Numbered from the stretch's first letter, positions 1 through 9,331 are shown. The stretch: 14,643 nt of DNA from Ramlibacter sp. (GCA_025351615.1 JANXVP010000300.1:1-14643); one strand, 5' to 3'. The notes: generated by a model from the sequence alone, not told the origin. A program made the numbers and translations.

Positions 1-710
1 CCCGAATTGCCGGGGTTGATCGCCACATCGGTTTGGATGAAGGGCAGGTAATCGCCAGTGTCGCGGCCCTTGGCGCTGACGATGCCGGCGGTGACACTGT
101 TCTCCAGGCCGAAGGGCGAACCGATCGCCATCACCCACTCACCGACCTTGAGGCGACTCACATCGCCGATCCTGACGAACGGCAGACCCGTGGCTTCGAT
201 CTTCACCACCGCGACGTCGCTGCGCTTGTCCGGAGTGCCGACCAGCCGGGCCTTGAATTCGCGCTTATCCGGCAGGGTGACGATCACTTCTTCCGCGCCG
301 TCGACCACATGCGCGTTGGTCATGACGTAACCGTCCGCGCTGAGGATGAAACCAGAGCCAACGCCGCGCGGCTGCGCCTCCTCGTCCTGCGGTTGGGGCC
401 GGTTGGGGCGCGGGCCCTGGCGCGGCGTCCCGGGCGCCGGCTGACCGAAGAAACGCCGAAAGAACTCCTGCATGTCCTCGTCCGTCTGCCCGTTGCCAGC
501 GGCACTTGCGCGCGCCTTTTCCAGGGTGCGGATATTGACGACAGCCGGGCCGACCTGCTCCACCAACTCCGTGAAGTCAGGCAGGCCGCGAATCTGGGGC
601 GCGGACTGCGCCACCACAGGCGTCGCCGGGATCAGCGCAACCGTTGCAGTGACCGCGAGTGCACCCACCAGAGCGTGGGCGCGAAGGTTCTTCCAATCGA
701 GCTGGAACAT
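1..710 (-). CDS. degP: Periplasmic serine protease DegP/MucD (Do family), 3' end cut by window
   Basis: Periplasmic trypsin-like protease/chaperone that degrades misfolded envelope proteins. Only the first 236 residues are in the window. Residues 1-34 form a signal peptide (positive start, hydrophobic core, VVA-QS cleavage site). A Gln/Pro/acidic flexible loop at about 68-113 is typical of this family. The catalytic triad is visible: His134 in TNAHVV, Asp165 in SDVAVVK, and Ser236 in NPGNSG, the last full codon before the edge. The PDZ domains must lie outside the window. The ATG at 710 has an AGAGG ribosome site about 5 nt upstream. It lies 85 bp after rseB, the usual place for mucD in the sigma-E operon of pseudomonads and betaproteobacteria. 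Family and active site are certain. The DegP, DegQ or MucD label is by context. Confidence 0.93.
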   Translation of the reverse strand, partial: MFQLDWKNLRAHALVGALAVTATVALIPATPVVAQSAPQIRGLPDFTELVEQVGPAVVNIRTLEKARASAAGNGQTDEDMQEFFRRFFGQPAPGTPRQGPRPNRPQPQDEEAQPRGVGSGFILSADGYVMTNAHVVDGAEEVIVTLPDKREFKARLVGTPDKRSDVAVVKIEATGLPFVRIGDVSRLKVGEWVMAIGSPFGLENSVTAGIVSAKGRDTGDYLPFIQTDVAINPGNS

Positions 711-747
711 ATCGACCTCTTGATAAAGATAGAGCTGGGAACAAAGC

Positions 748-775
748 GCAGCGAAATGGTTCTCAGCTTCGCTGC
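748..775 (-). terminator. Hairpin between rseB and degP, possible attenuator or weak terminator
   Basis: On the transcribed (minus) strand an 8-bp perfect stem (GCAGCGAA with TTCGCTGC) encloses a 12-nt loop and is followed by GCTTTGTT, a broken U-rich run. It lies in the 85-bp gap after the rseB stop and ends about 38 nt before the degP ATG. The long loop and poor U-tract make it a weak intrinsic terminator at best. It could also be an RNA processing or stability element that sets the degP level relative to rpoE-rseAB. The stem is seen directly; the role is inferred. Confidence 0.35.
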
Positions 776-795
776 ATGAACTTGGAGAGATCGTC

Positions 796-1836
796 TTATC
801 TGCGACGCTCAAGGCTCTGGGCAAACGCCCTGAGCGTGTGGGGCGGCACCTCGCCGACCGCGGTCACCCACCAGTCCTGGATCCGGTGCGTCAGGGTCTG
901 GGTTGCTCCGACGGCTGCGAACAGCCCTTCCTGCCCATGCCGCTGCCTGTCGTAGGGCTCGACGAACAGCGACACCGAGGCCAAACCGTCTGAAAAAATC
1001 CACTGCATGGTGTTCTCGGCGGCCGGCCGCTTGTAGCAGCTCATCGGCTTGAAGCCCGCGACCGCTGTCTTCAGGCTCCAGCCCTCAGCCGCGGCAGTGG
1101 TCCTGACCACATCGGTCTTCTCGATCCGGTAGCCCTCGGTGCTCGCCATCATCTGGGCGAGTTTGTCCATCCTGACCGGGGCGTCGAGTTGCAGCTCGGA
1201 AAAAGCCGCCTGTTCCAGGACGCCACCCTCGGTATCCAGGGTCTGCAGCTTGACGACCAGCCCGGACTTTTTCTCGCTCCAGATCCGGTAGCCGAACCGA
1301 AGGTTGTCCCTGGGCGCGAGCAGAACCACCTCGGTGTCGAAGCCGGCGACACGGTCGCTGCCAGCGCGCCGCGCACTGTAATACTCGGGGATGGAGTTTT
1401 CGCTGGACGTCAGCAGATGCGGAAAAAGTCCCGGCGATTCGCGCTTTTCGCTGCGCACCACCTTGCTGTCCGGCAGGAACGTCAGGACCTCGTCGTTGCT
1501 GCGAAAGGTCGAGCGTGGCATGCCGGTCAGGCTCTCCACCCGCTCCATCTGCAGGTCGCCCTCGCAGGCATGCCAGATGCGGGCGCTCGACAAGGCCCCG
1601 GCAGCTGAGGAAACCACGAAGGTGCCGGCATAGCTGCGGCGGCGCGATGCCTCGTGCATGCGCAACAGCCACTCGCTGACGCTGCGCTCCGGCAGCTTGC
1701 CGCCGGAATCCGACGCGTGGCCGTACCCGTGCGGTCCTTCGGCTCTCGCAAGTCCCAAAGCGCCGAAAACGCAGATAGCAACCAGGAATCGTCCGAACAG
1801 GCGAAGGAAAGGCACAGGCGAGACTGCTTGGTGCAT
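796..1836 (-). CDS. rseB: Sigma-E regulatory protein RseB/MucB
   Basis: Periplasmic protein of 346 residues that binds the periplasmic part of RseA and shields it from proteolysis until envelope stress is sensed. The N-terminus chosen here (MHQAVSPVPFLRLFGRF...) has a clear signal peptide of about 32 residues ending LARA-EG. Family traits visible are SVSEWLLRMHEASRRRSYAGTF near the mature start and the C-terminal WWVTAVGEVPPHTLRAFAQSL, typical of MucB/RseB. The open frame extends upstream to 1920, but that would put an Arg-rich stretch before the signal peptide and overlap rseA, so the ATG at 1836 (16 bp after the rseA stop) is preferred. A GAGAG-like weak ribosome site lies upstream. It is co-transcribed with rpoE and rseA. 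Length fits the family (about 320-350). Confidence 0.92.
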   Translation of the reverse strand: MHQAVSPVPFLRLFGRFLVAICVFGALGLARAEGPHGYGHASDSGGKLPERSVSEWLLRMHEASRRRSYAGTFVVSSAAGALSSARIWHACEGDLQMERVESLTGMPRSTFRSNDEVLTFLPDSKVVRSEKRESPGLFPHLLTSSENSIPEYYSARRAGSDRVAGFDTEVVLLAPRDNLRFGYRIWSEKKSGLVVKLQTLDTEGGVLEQAAFSELQLDAPVRMDKLAQMMASTEGYRIEKTDVVRTTAAAEGWSLKTAVAGFKPMSCYKRPAAENTMQWIFSDGLASVSLFVEPYDRQRHGQEGLFAAVGATQTLTHRIQDWWVTAVGEVPPHTLRAFAQSLERRR

Positions 1837-1852
1837 GCGTGAAGCGGCGCTC

Positions 1853-2467
1853 TCAGCGGGCCGGAGTTTCGAAGGTGGCATTGCGCAGGAAACCCGCCGG
1901 CGTCTGCAGGGCGGATGCAACGCCGCCGTACTGGCGGTGCGCGGCGAGCATCTCGTCGAGCCGCGGATCGCGGATCATGAGCGCCGGCCGGTCGGCACTG
2001 GCGGTGGCCGCCTCAACGGCGGCCTTGGCCAGCTGCGGCTGCTCTGGACGCGCGATGCTGCCGACAGCGCTCCAGCCAACAGCCGTCACCGCGGCAAGGG
2101 AAGCGAATCCCGCCACCAGCTTCCAGCGGAAACTGCCGTCGTTTGCCGCTTCCTTGCTGGAATTCGGCAGCCCCGAAGCCAGCCCTGGGAAAGCCGTTGC
2201 AGCGACAGGAAGGGAGGCATCGGCGAAGTGGTCACCGGCTGGCTCGCGCTCCAGCCGGACCTGGAACCCGGCGAGGAACCGGGCCGGCGCCGTTCCGGTG
2301 GGCAGATCGCCCGACCGCAGCACGTCGCCGATCAGGTGATAGGTATGCCAGGCGGTGCGCGCCTGCGCATCGGTCGCGACAGTCTGGATGACACGCTCCA
2401 GCGGTTCACCCCGCAACTGGCCGTCCGCCAGCGCCGAAATCATTTCCTGCAGATCCATCTTGTCCAT
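1853..2467 (-). CDS. rseA: Anti-sigma-E factor RseA/MucA
   Basis: Single-pass inner-membrane protein of 204 residues that holds RpoE inactive and is cut by regulated proteolysis on stress. The N-terminal cytoplasmic domain (about 1-75) has the MDLQEMISALADGQL...AWHTYHLIGDVLRSGD pattern of the RseA N-terminal family. One membrane helix lies at about 116-138 (KLVAGFASLAAVTAVGW). The periplasmic tail contains RDPRLDEMLAAHRQYGG, a conserved stretch in betaproteobacterial homologues. The ATG at 2467 has AAGGTG about 7 nt upstream. MKDL-type alternative starts exist only 3 codons later. It lies 24 bp after rpoE and 16 bp before rseB, so the three form one unit. The site-1 and site-2 proteases that cut it (DegS, RseP) are not in the window. 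Confidence 0.93.
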   Translation of the reverse strand: MDKMDLQEMISALADGQLRGEPLERVIQTVATDAQARTAWHTYHLIGDVLRSGDLPTGTAPARFLAGFQVRLEREPAGDHFADASLPVAATAFPGLASGLPNSSKEAANDGSFRWKLVAGFASLAAVTAVGWSAVGSIARPEQPQLAKAAVEAATASADRPALMIRDPRLDEMLAAHRQYGGVASALQTPAGFLRNATFETPAR

Positions 2468-2491
2468 AGCATCACCTTGCCAAATCGCCTA

Positions 2492-3127
2492 CTACCAGCG
2501 TTTGCCCGACTGGTTCTCCAGCATGGGCCTGACCTTCGCCGAAATTGCCTCGCGCGCCCGGAAAATCCGGGACCGCACGGTTCCGATCGGGCAATTCATC
2601 ACTTCCGCTATCTCTTCGTAGCTCAAGCCCTCGATCTCGCGCAACGTCACCGCCTGCCGCAATTCCTCGGGGAGTGCCTCCATGGCCGAGTTGACCGCGG
2701 CGGCAATTTCCTTGGCGGCCAGCACCGTTTCGGGCGTTTCCGAGGAAGTTAGTTCGTTCTCCACGGCGGAAGTTTCATCTTCATCGTCGCCTCCGCCCCG
2801 AAGCGCGCTTTCCGACACCAGCGGATCGCGCTTGAGGTCCATCAGCGCCTTCTTGGCCGTATTCACCGCAATCCGGTAGAGCCACGTATAAAACTGGGCA
2901 TCGCCCCGGAACTGCGCCAGCGCGCGATAAGCGCGGATGAAGGTCTCCTGCGCGATGTCCTCGACCAGATCGACATCGCGCACCATGCGGCCGATCAGCC
3001 GCTCGATGCGGCGCTGATACTTGATCACCAGCAATTCGAACGCTTTCTGGTCACCCGCGACCGTGCGCTCGACCAGCATCAGGTCGGTGTCGGCGGAGGT
3101 AGGGAGAACGGAAGGCGCTTTGGTCAT
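2492..3127 (-). CDS. rpoE: RNA polymerase sigma factor RpoE (AlgU/sigma-E, ECF)
   Basis: Extracytoplasmic-function sigma factor of 211 residues that directs RNA polymerase to envelope-stress promoters. Region 2 spans about 28-98, with VEDIAQETFIRAYRALAQFRGDAQFYTWLYRIAVNTAK, the classic sigma-E signature. Region 4 spans about 147-196, with LPEELRQAVTLREIEGLSYEEIAEVMNCPIGTVRSRIFRARE, which includes the helix-turn-helix. An acidic linker of about 25 residues (GGGDDEDETS...) joins them and is somewhat longer than in E. coli. The ATG at 3127 overlaps the stop of the upstream gene as ATGA, which suggests translational coupling; no strong ribosome site is seen. The frame with rseA-rseB-degP downstream fixes the identity. 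I found no GAACTT-type sigma-E promoter just upstream on this strand, so autoregulation is not shown here. Confidence 0.96.
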   Translation of the reverse strand: MTKAPSVLPTSADTDLMLVERTVAGDQKAFELLVIKYQRRIERLIGRMVRDVDLVEDIAQETFIRAYRALAQFRGDAQFYTWLYRIAVNTAKKALMDLKRDPLVSESALRGGGDDEDETSAVENELTSSETPETVLAAKEIAAAVNSAMEALPEELRQAVTLREIEGLSYEEIAEVMNCPIGTVRSRIFRAREAISAKVRPMLENQSGKRW

Positions 3128-3576
3128 GGTGTCGCTGCCGGCGGCCGGGCGGAGGGGCGAGCTCGCGGGTTGGCGCGCGAATAAACCGCACGGCGCAGGT
3201 CAAGCCAGCGTTGCGGACAGCGCCTGCGCTCCAGCCACAGCCAGCTGGAAGAACCGTCTCCGCGCCAGCGAACCAGCAGCAGCTGCTGCAGGTCAAGCGC
3301 CACTTCGAGCGTACCCTGGCGGATGCATCCAGGCGCGGTCCAGCCAGCGCCGTCCCAGTGCAGGTCACCCCTGGGCGAACGCAACCAGGACTGGAGCGCG
3401 AAAACGCCGCTCACGATCACCAACGCGGCCATCGAGCCCTGGCGCCAGCCGGGTTCGTCGGCCCCGACCATCCAGACCGAAGTCGCCGCTGCGCCCGCCG
3501 CCCACAGGGCGCCAGCCAGCAAGGCAGCAACAAGCGGGCGTCCTACCGGATAACTCACCGACGGTGCGTTGTGCAT
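3124..3576 (-). CDS. Small two-helix membrane protein, YgfX/DUF1434-like
   Basis: Predicted inner-membrane protein of 150 residues. Two hydrophobic helices (about 14-36 and 46-64) are followed by a soluble part with LHWDGAGWTAPG, a hydrophobic VALDLQQLLLVRWR strand, then SWLWLERRRCPQRWLDLRRAVYSRA. This layout (helical hairpin, then a beta-rich tail ending in W..LRRAVYSR) matches the YgfX (CptA) family as I remember it; I rate that match as likely, not proven. The frame stays open to 3735, but that would overlap fabF, so the ATG at 3576 is chosen; its ribosome site is weak. It starts 44 bp after fabF and its TGA overlaps the rpoE ATG by 4 bp. The C-terminal Pro/Ala/Arg tail is likely disordered. 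Function here is unknown. Confidence 0.75.
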   Translation of the reverse strand: MHNAPSVSYPVGRPLVAALLAGALWAAGAAATSVWMVGADEPGWRQGSMAALVIVSGVFALQSWLRSPRGDLHWDGAGWTAPGCIRQGTLEVALDLQQLLLVRWRGDGSSSWLWLERRRCPQRWLDLRRAVYSRANPRARPSARPPAATP

Positions 3577-3620
3577 GAGATGGCGCTCAAACCAGCGCGA
3601 CCACGCGCCTGGGGCGCAGC

Positions 3621-4865
3621 TCAGATGCGCTTGAAAACGAGGGTGCCATTGGTGCCGCCGAAACCGAAGTTGTTCTTCACGGCCACCTCGATCTTCATGG
3701 CCCGCGCCTCGTTGGCGCAGTAGTCCAGGTCGCAATCGGGATCCTGGTTGAAGATGTTGATGGTGGGCGGGCTGATCTGGTGATGGATCGCAAGGACGCT
3801 GAAGACCGATTCGATTCCGCCGGCGCCGCCCAGCAGGTGACCGGTCATGGATTTGGTGGAGTTGACCACCAGCTTGTTCGCGTCGGCGCCGAAGGCCGCC
3901 TTGATGGCATTGGTCTCGTTCAGATCCCCCAGCGGCGTGGAGGTGCCGTGGGCGTTGAGGTATTGAACCTCGTCCGTGTTGACGCCCGCATTGCGCAGCG
4001 CGTTCAGCATGGAACGGCGCGGCCCGTCGATGTCAGGCGCCGTGACGTGAAAAGCGTCGGCGCTCATGCCGAATCCGGCGAGCTCGGCGTAAATCCTGGC
4101 GCCCCGCGCTTTCGCATGCCCGTACTCTTCCAGCACCACGACGCCGCCGCCTTCTCCCAGCACGAAACCATCGCGGTCCTTGTCCCACGGCCGGGATGCA
4201 GTCTTGGGATCCTCGTTGCGGGTGGAAAGCGCCCGCGCCGCGGCAAAGCCCCCCACGCCCAGCGGCGAAACGCAGGATTCGGCGCCGCCGGCCACCATGA
4301 CATCGGCGTCGCCCGCTTCGATCAAACGCGCCGACAGGCCGATCGCGTGCAGGCCCGTGGTGCAAGCGGTCACGACGGCGAGGTTGGGACCCTTGAAGCC
4401 GAACTTGATCGAAACATGGCCGGAGATCATGTTGATGATCGACGCCGGCACGAAGAAGGGAGAAATCCGCCGCGGACCGCGGTTGACCATCTCGGTGTGG
4501 GTTTCCTCGATCATGGGCAGGCCACCGATCCCCGACCCGATGTTGCAGCCGATCCGGGTTGCCAGCTCCCCGTCGAGCGCGTCGCCGGTCGGCAGGCCGC
4601 TGTCCTGGACGGCTTGCATCGCCGCCACCAGCCCGAGGTGGATGAAGCGGTCCATGTGGCGCGCCTCCTTTTCGGGAATCCAGTCGCCGATCGCGAAGCC
4701 CTTGACCTCGCCGGCGAACCTGCAGGAGAGATTGGCAGGATCGAAACTCTGGATCAGGTCGATGCCGCCCTTGCCGGCCGTCAGGTTGGCCCACGATTCG
4801 GCCACCGAATTTCCGACCGGGCTGACGCAACCGAGGCCCGTCACGACGACCCGCCGGCGGCTCAT
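3621..4865 (-). CDS. fabF: 3-oxoacyl-[ACP] synthase II (KAS II)
   Basis: Condensing enzyme of fatty-acid elongation: joins malonyl-ACP to acyl-ACP in the cytoplasm and controls unsaturated chain extension. The 414-residue protein is full length (E. coli 413). The Cys-His-His active site is present: Cys168 in VVTACTTG, His306 in NAHGTSTPLGD, His343 in KSMTGHLLGGAG. It begins with RRVVVTGLGCVSPVG and ends with NNFGFGGTNGTLVFKRI, both hallmarks of FabF. The ATG at 4865 has a strong GGAGG site 5-6 nt upstream, much better than most genes here. It lies 41 bp after acpP, the usual acpP-fabF pairing, and 44 bp before the YgfX-like gene. No terminator is seen on either side, so read-through into the rpoE unit is plausible. 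Confidence 0.97.
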   Translation of the reverse strand: MSRRRVVVTGLGCVSPVGNSVAESWANLTAGKGGIDLIQSFDPANLSCRFAGEVKGFAIGDWIPEKEARHMDRFIHLGLVAAMQAVQDSGLPTGDALDGELATRIGCNIGSGIGGLPMIEETHTEMVNRGPRRISPFFVPASIINMISGHVSIKFGFKGPNLAVVTACTTGLHAIGLSARLIEAGDADVMVAGGAESCVSPLGVGGFAAARALSTRNEDPKTASRPWDKDRDGFVLGEGGGVVVLEEYGHAKARGARIYAELAGFGMSADAFHVTAPDIDGPRRSMLNALRNAGVNTDEVQYLNAHGTSTPLGDLNETNAIKAAFGADANKLVVNSTKSMTGHLLGGAGGIESVFSVLAIHHQISPPTINIFNQDPDCDLDYCANEARAMKIEVAVKNNFGFGGTNGTLVFKRI

Positions 4866-4906
4866 GAATCCTCCAGGAAACGGTGCTGCACTCCGCTCAT
4901 GCGCGC

Positions 4907-5993
<1,087 letters not shown>

Positions 5994-5997
<4 letters not shown>

Positions 5998-6944
5998 GCG
6001 AGTTGCCCTTTCACGTCAGCCAGGCTGGCCGGATCGAACAGCGCCAGCCCCGTGAGCGCCGGATCGATGCGCCTGCACAGGCCGGCCAGTACTTTGCCCG
6101 GTCCGCATTCGACGACCGTGTTCAGGCCGCGGGCCCTGATTGCCTGAATGCACTCGACCCAGCGCACCGGCCCGAACGCCTGCTCATACAAGGCCCCGCG
6201 AATCCGGTCAGGTTCGACCTCCACTCGCACCTCGATGTTGTTGATCACCGGAATGACGGGCGCTGCAAACGAGGTTTGTGCCAGCCTTTCACGCAGCTTG
6301 TCCGCCGCCGGCTTCATCAGGCTGGAATGGAACGGCGCCGACACCGGCAGCGGCAGCGCCCGCTTGGCGCCAGCGGCTTTCAGGAGCTCGCAAGCCTTGT
6401 CGACCGCAGCCTTGCTGCCGGCGATGACCGTCTGGGACGGGTCGTTGAAATTCACCGCTTCCACGACTTCCAGGGTATTGGCGCCGAAGGTGCGCACGGC
6501 GTCGGCGCAAACCGCAATGACGCGTTGCGCATCCATTCCCAGGATGGCCGCCATCGCGCCCGTGCCGACCGGCACGGCGTCCTGCATCGCCTGCGCGCGA
6601 AACCGCACCAGTGGCGCGGCCTGCGCCAGCGTCAGCGCGCCGGCGGCAACCAGCGCGCAATATTCCCCCAGCGAGTGCCCCGCCATCGCTGCTGGCGCCG
6701 CTCCACCTTCGGCAAGCCAGGCGCGATAGGCCGCCACACCGGCCACCAGCATCACCGGCTGCGTGTTGGTGGTCAGCGCGAGCGCTTCTTTCGGCCCCTC
6801 CCGGATCAACCGGCCCAGGTCTTCCCCGAGCGCGTCGGACGCCTCGGCCAGGGCCGCGGCAACCGCCGGGTGATCTCCCCACGCATCGAGCATGCCGACA
6901 GCTTGCGACCCCTGGCCGGGGAAAACGATCGCGAAGGACTTCAT
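5994..6944 (-). CDS. fabD: Malonyl-CoA:ACP transacylase
   Basis: Transfers malonyl from CoA to ACP to supply the extender unit for fatty-acid synthesis. The 316-residue protein begins MKSFAIVFPGQGSQAVGML, the family N-terminus. The nucleophile is Ser91 in GHSLGEY, Arg116 lies in VRFRAQAMQ, and His206 lies in SAPFHSSLM, which matches the known FabD active site. NFNDPSQTVIAG at 165-176 is another conserved block. The frame continues upstream to 7028, but that segment ([11 protein letters not shown]...) is unlike the family and overlaps fabH, so the ATG at 6944 is used; its ribosome site is weak. It lies 56 bp after fabH, and its TGA overlaps the fabG ATG. Confidence 0.96.
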
Positions 6945-7000
6945 GCTTGTGGCCCGGAAAGTAAATGGGTGGGGTGTTCGAACGCAGCGTGTTCCGGAAT

Positions 7001-7978
7001 TCAGAAGTCCAGCAGCACGGCACCCCACGTGAAACCACCACCCACGCCTTCGAGCATCAGCGTGTCGCCCCGTTTGATCTTGCCGGACCTGACTGCCGCA
7101 TCCAGGGCAAGAGGAATCGACGCGGCGGATGTATTGCCGTGCTCATCCACAGTGACGACCAGCTTGTCCAGCGGCAGCTTCAGTTTCTTCGCCGTGCCCT
7201 GCATGATCCGGATATTTGCCTGGTGCGGGATCAACCAGTCAATGTCTCCCGCCGTCCGCCCCGCCTTGGCCAGAGTTGCGCGCGCGGTCTCCTCGAGCAC
7301 CCCGACGGCGAGCTTGAAAACGGCCTTGCCGTCCATTTTCAGCAAGGGGTCGCCCAGCACCTTGCCGCCGGACACCGTGCCCGGCACACAGAGAATGCCC
7401 ACATGCCTGCCGTCCGCATGCAGGTCGCTCGCCAGGATGCCGGGCGTCTCCGAGGCTTCCAGCACCACGGCGCCCGCGCCGTCGCCGAACAGCACGCAGG
7501 TCGTCCGGTCGCTGAAATCGAGAATGCGCGAAAACACTTCAGCGCCAATCACAAGCGCCCTGGTCGCCGTGCTGGTCTTGATCAGGGAGTCGGCGATGGT
7601 CAGCGCATAGACGAAGCCGCTGCACACGGCCTGCACGTCGAACGCAGCGCAGCCGGCAATTCCCAGCTTGTTCTGCAGGATGCACGCGGCCGAGGGAAAA
7701 ATCATGTCTGGCGTGGACGTCGCAACGATGATCAGGTCGATATCGCCGGCGGCAACGCCGGCAGCGTCCAGGGCCTGCCTGGCCGCCTGCAGGCCCAAGT
7801 CGCTGCTGGTCACCCCCGAATCGGCAAAATGCCGGGCGCGAATACCGGTGCGCTCCACAATCCAATCGTCCGAGGTTTCGACCCCCCGGGCCGCCAGTTC
7901 GACTGCCAGATCGGCGTTGGTGATGCGGCGGGGCGGCAAGTAACTCCCCGTGCCCGTAATGCGGGAATAGCGGCTCAT
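7001..7978 (-). CDS. fabH: 3-oxoacyl-[ACP] synthase III (KAS III)
   Basis: Starts fatty-acid synthesis by condensing acetyl-CoA (or another acyl-CoA) with malonyl-ACP. The 325-residue protein has the Cys-His-Asn triad: Cys119 in [10 protein letters not shown], His252 in IPHQANIRI, and Asn282 in [12 protein letters not shown]. The [14 protein letters not shown] block at 37-50 and the [13 protein letters not shown] end are typical of FabH. The ATG at 7978 follows the plsX stop by only 5 bp, so the pair is probably coupled. The order plsX-fabH-fabD-fabG is the standard cluster. Substrate preference (acetyl or branched) cannot be read from the sequence by eye. Confidence 0.97.
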   Translation of the reverse strand: MSRYSRITGTGSYLPPRRITNADLAVELAARGVETSDDWIVERTGIRARHFADSGVTSSDLGLQAARQALDAAGVAAGDIDLIIVATSTPDMIFPSAACILQNKLGIAGCAAFDVQAVCSGFVYALTIADSLIKTSTATRALVIGAEVFSRILDFSDRTTCVLFGDGAGAVVLEASETPGILASDLHADGRHVGILCVPGTVSGGKVLGDPLLKMDGKAVFKLAVGVLEETARATLAKAGRTAGDIDWLIPHQANIRIMQGTAKKLKLPLDKLVVTVDEHGNTSAASIPLALDAAVRSGKIKRGDTLMLEGVGGGFTWGAVLLDF

Positions 7979-7983
7979 GGCAT

Positions 7984-9033
7984 TCAGTTGATCGCGATTT
8001 CGGCCGGCCGGGCATCTGCGTCGGCCCCCGCCAGCAGCGGGCGGGCACGGGCGATGCGCATCTGGACCCGGTCCAGAAGCTGGTTTCGGGCCGCATCATA
8101 CGCCCGGTTCAGTGCCTGCCCGAACGCGACCTCGTCCGCCGAGCCATGGCTCTTGAACACCAGGCCGCGCAATCCCAAAAAAGCGGCGCCGTTGTAACGG
8201 CGATGATCAACCCGGTTTTTAAACGAAGTTAAGACCGGATACGCCACGATCGCAGCAAGTTTAGTCAGCGCATTGCGAGAAAACTCCTCCTTGAGAAAAC
8301 CCCCGATCATTGAGGCCAAGCCTTCGCTGGTTTTGAGCAGCACATTGCCGACGAAACCATCGCAGACCACGATATCGACCGTTCCCTTGAAGATATCGTT
8401 TCCTTCCACATTGCCATAAAAATTCAAATCGCCCGCGTTAGCTGCAGATCGAAGCAATTCACCGGCTTTTTTTATAACTTCGCTGCCTTTGATTATTTCC
8501 TCGCCGATGTTCAACAGCCCGACCGAAGGATTTTCGTCGTTGCTCAAGGCAGAAACCAGCGCTGAACCCATGACGGCAAACTGCAGCAGATGATGCTGGG
8601 TGCAATCGACGTTGGCGCCCAGGTCGAGGACTGTTGTCACACCGCCCTTGGCGTTGGGCATCGGATAGGCGATCGCTGGGCGGTCAATGCCTTCCATCGT
8701 CTTGAGCAGGTAGCGCGCCAGCGCCATCAGCGCACCGGTGTTGCCGGCAGAAACCACGGCCAGCGCCTGGCCATTCTTGACCTGCTGAATTGCCACCCGC
8801 ATCGAAGAATCCTTCTTCCGGCGCAACGCAACTTCAACCGCATCGTCCATGGTGACGACTTCACTGGCATGGATGATCCGGGCGCGGGAATGATTGAAAC
8901 CGGCAAGCGCCTCAGGCGACCCCACCAGGAGGAGCCGCGCTTCGCTGTGGTTCTCGAGGAATTGCCGGCAGGCAGCGAGGGTGACGCGCGGACCGTGGTC
9001 TCCTCCCATGCAATCGACGGCCAGAGTAGTCAT
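7984..9033 (-). CDS. plsX: Phosphate acyltransferase PlsX
   Basis: Peripheral membrane enzyme that converts acyl-ACP to acyl-phosphate, the donor used by PlsY in phospholipid synthesis. The 349-residue protein begins [15 protein letters not shown], the family signature, with [12 protein letters not shown] near 95-106, ANVDC near 140, and [16 protein letters not shown] near 224-239. The ATG at 9033 is 115 bp after rpmF. The C-terminal 15 or so residues ([14 protein letters not shown]) are variable. Oddly, the middle of the gene (about 8161-8580) is close to 50% GC while neighbours are clearly higher, and it holds an A7 run at 8467-8473. The reading frame and family motifs stay intact across it. 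The rpmF-plsX-fabH order is conserved in proteobacteria. Confidence 0.96.
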   Translation of the reverse strand: MTTLAVDCMGGDHGPRVTLAACRQFLENHSEARLLLVGSPEALAGFNHSRARIIHASEVVTMDDAVEVALRRKKDSSMRVAIQQVKNGQALAVVSAGNTGALMALARYLLKTMEGIDRPAIAYPMPNAKGGVTTVLDLGANVDCTQHHLLQFAVMGSALVSALSNDENPSVGLLNIGEEIIKGSEVIKKAGELLRSAANAGDLNFYGNVEGNDIFKGTVDIVVCDGFVGNVLLKTSEGLASMIGGFLKEEFSRNALTKLAAIVAYPVLTSFKNRVDHRRYNGAAFLGLRGLVFKSHGSADEVAFGQALNRAYDAARNQLLDRVQMRIARARPLLAGADADARPAEIAIN

Positions 9034-9148
9034 GGGCTCAAATGTAGAGCGAACCGCAAGACCGACACCAGCATCGGGCGATGGGCGTCAAGGCAAAAGG
9101 CCGGCAGCTGCAGAGAGCAACGCGGCGACACCCGGATGGGACGCGCGA

Positions 9149-9331
9149 TCAGGCGTCGTTCTTCGTCTTGAGCACCTTGCGACCACGGTAGAAGCCGGTG
9201 GGGCTGATGTGGTGGCGAAGATGCGTTTCGCCGGTGGTCGGCTCCACCGCGATGCCCGGAACCACCAGGGCATTGTGCGACCGGTGCATGCCACGCTTGG
9301 ACGGGGACTTCTTGTTTTGCTGGACGGCCAT
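9149..9331 (-). CDS. rpmF: 50S ribosomal protein L32
   Basis: Small basic protein of the large ribosomal subunit, 60 residues. It begins [22 protein letters not shown] and contains [21 protein letters not shown], which match proteobacterial L32 closely. It has no cysteines, so it is the zinc-free form, as in E. coli. A strong CAGGAG site lies about 6 nt before the ATG at 9331. An in-frame ATG near 9382 exists upstream without a stop between, but L32 proteins begin MAVQQ, so the shorter start is chosen. It is 145 bp after yceD with a highly structured leader (see separate entries), and 115 bp before plsX. The 115-bp gap 9034-9148 shows no clear promoter or terminator. Confidence 0.97.
   Translation of the reverse strand: MAVQQNKKSPSKRGMHRSHNALVVPGIAVEPTTGETHLRHHISPTGFYRGRKVLKTKNDA

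Noticed and set aside
778..804. GAACTT followed by TCTGC, resembling a sigma-E promoter on the plus strand
   Set aside because: The spacing is 15 rather than 16-17, the -10 match is poor, and it would only transcribe antisense to rseB; likely chance.
1837..1920. Longer RseB start at 1920
   Set aside because: It would add an Arg-rich 28-residue stretch ahead of a good signal peptide and overlap the end of rseA.
1658..2752. 364-codon open frame on the plus strand
   Set aside because: It lies across rseB, rseA and rpoE on the other strand with no conserved motif.
6965..8197. 410-codon open frame on the plus strand
   Set aside because: It is antisense to fabH and the end of plsX, another GC-driven shadow.
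9034..9148. Possible terminator or promoter between rpmF and plsX
   Set aside because: There are short inverted repeats such as CATCGCCCGATG but no U-tract, and no paired -35/-10 hexamers, so nothing can be supported.
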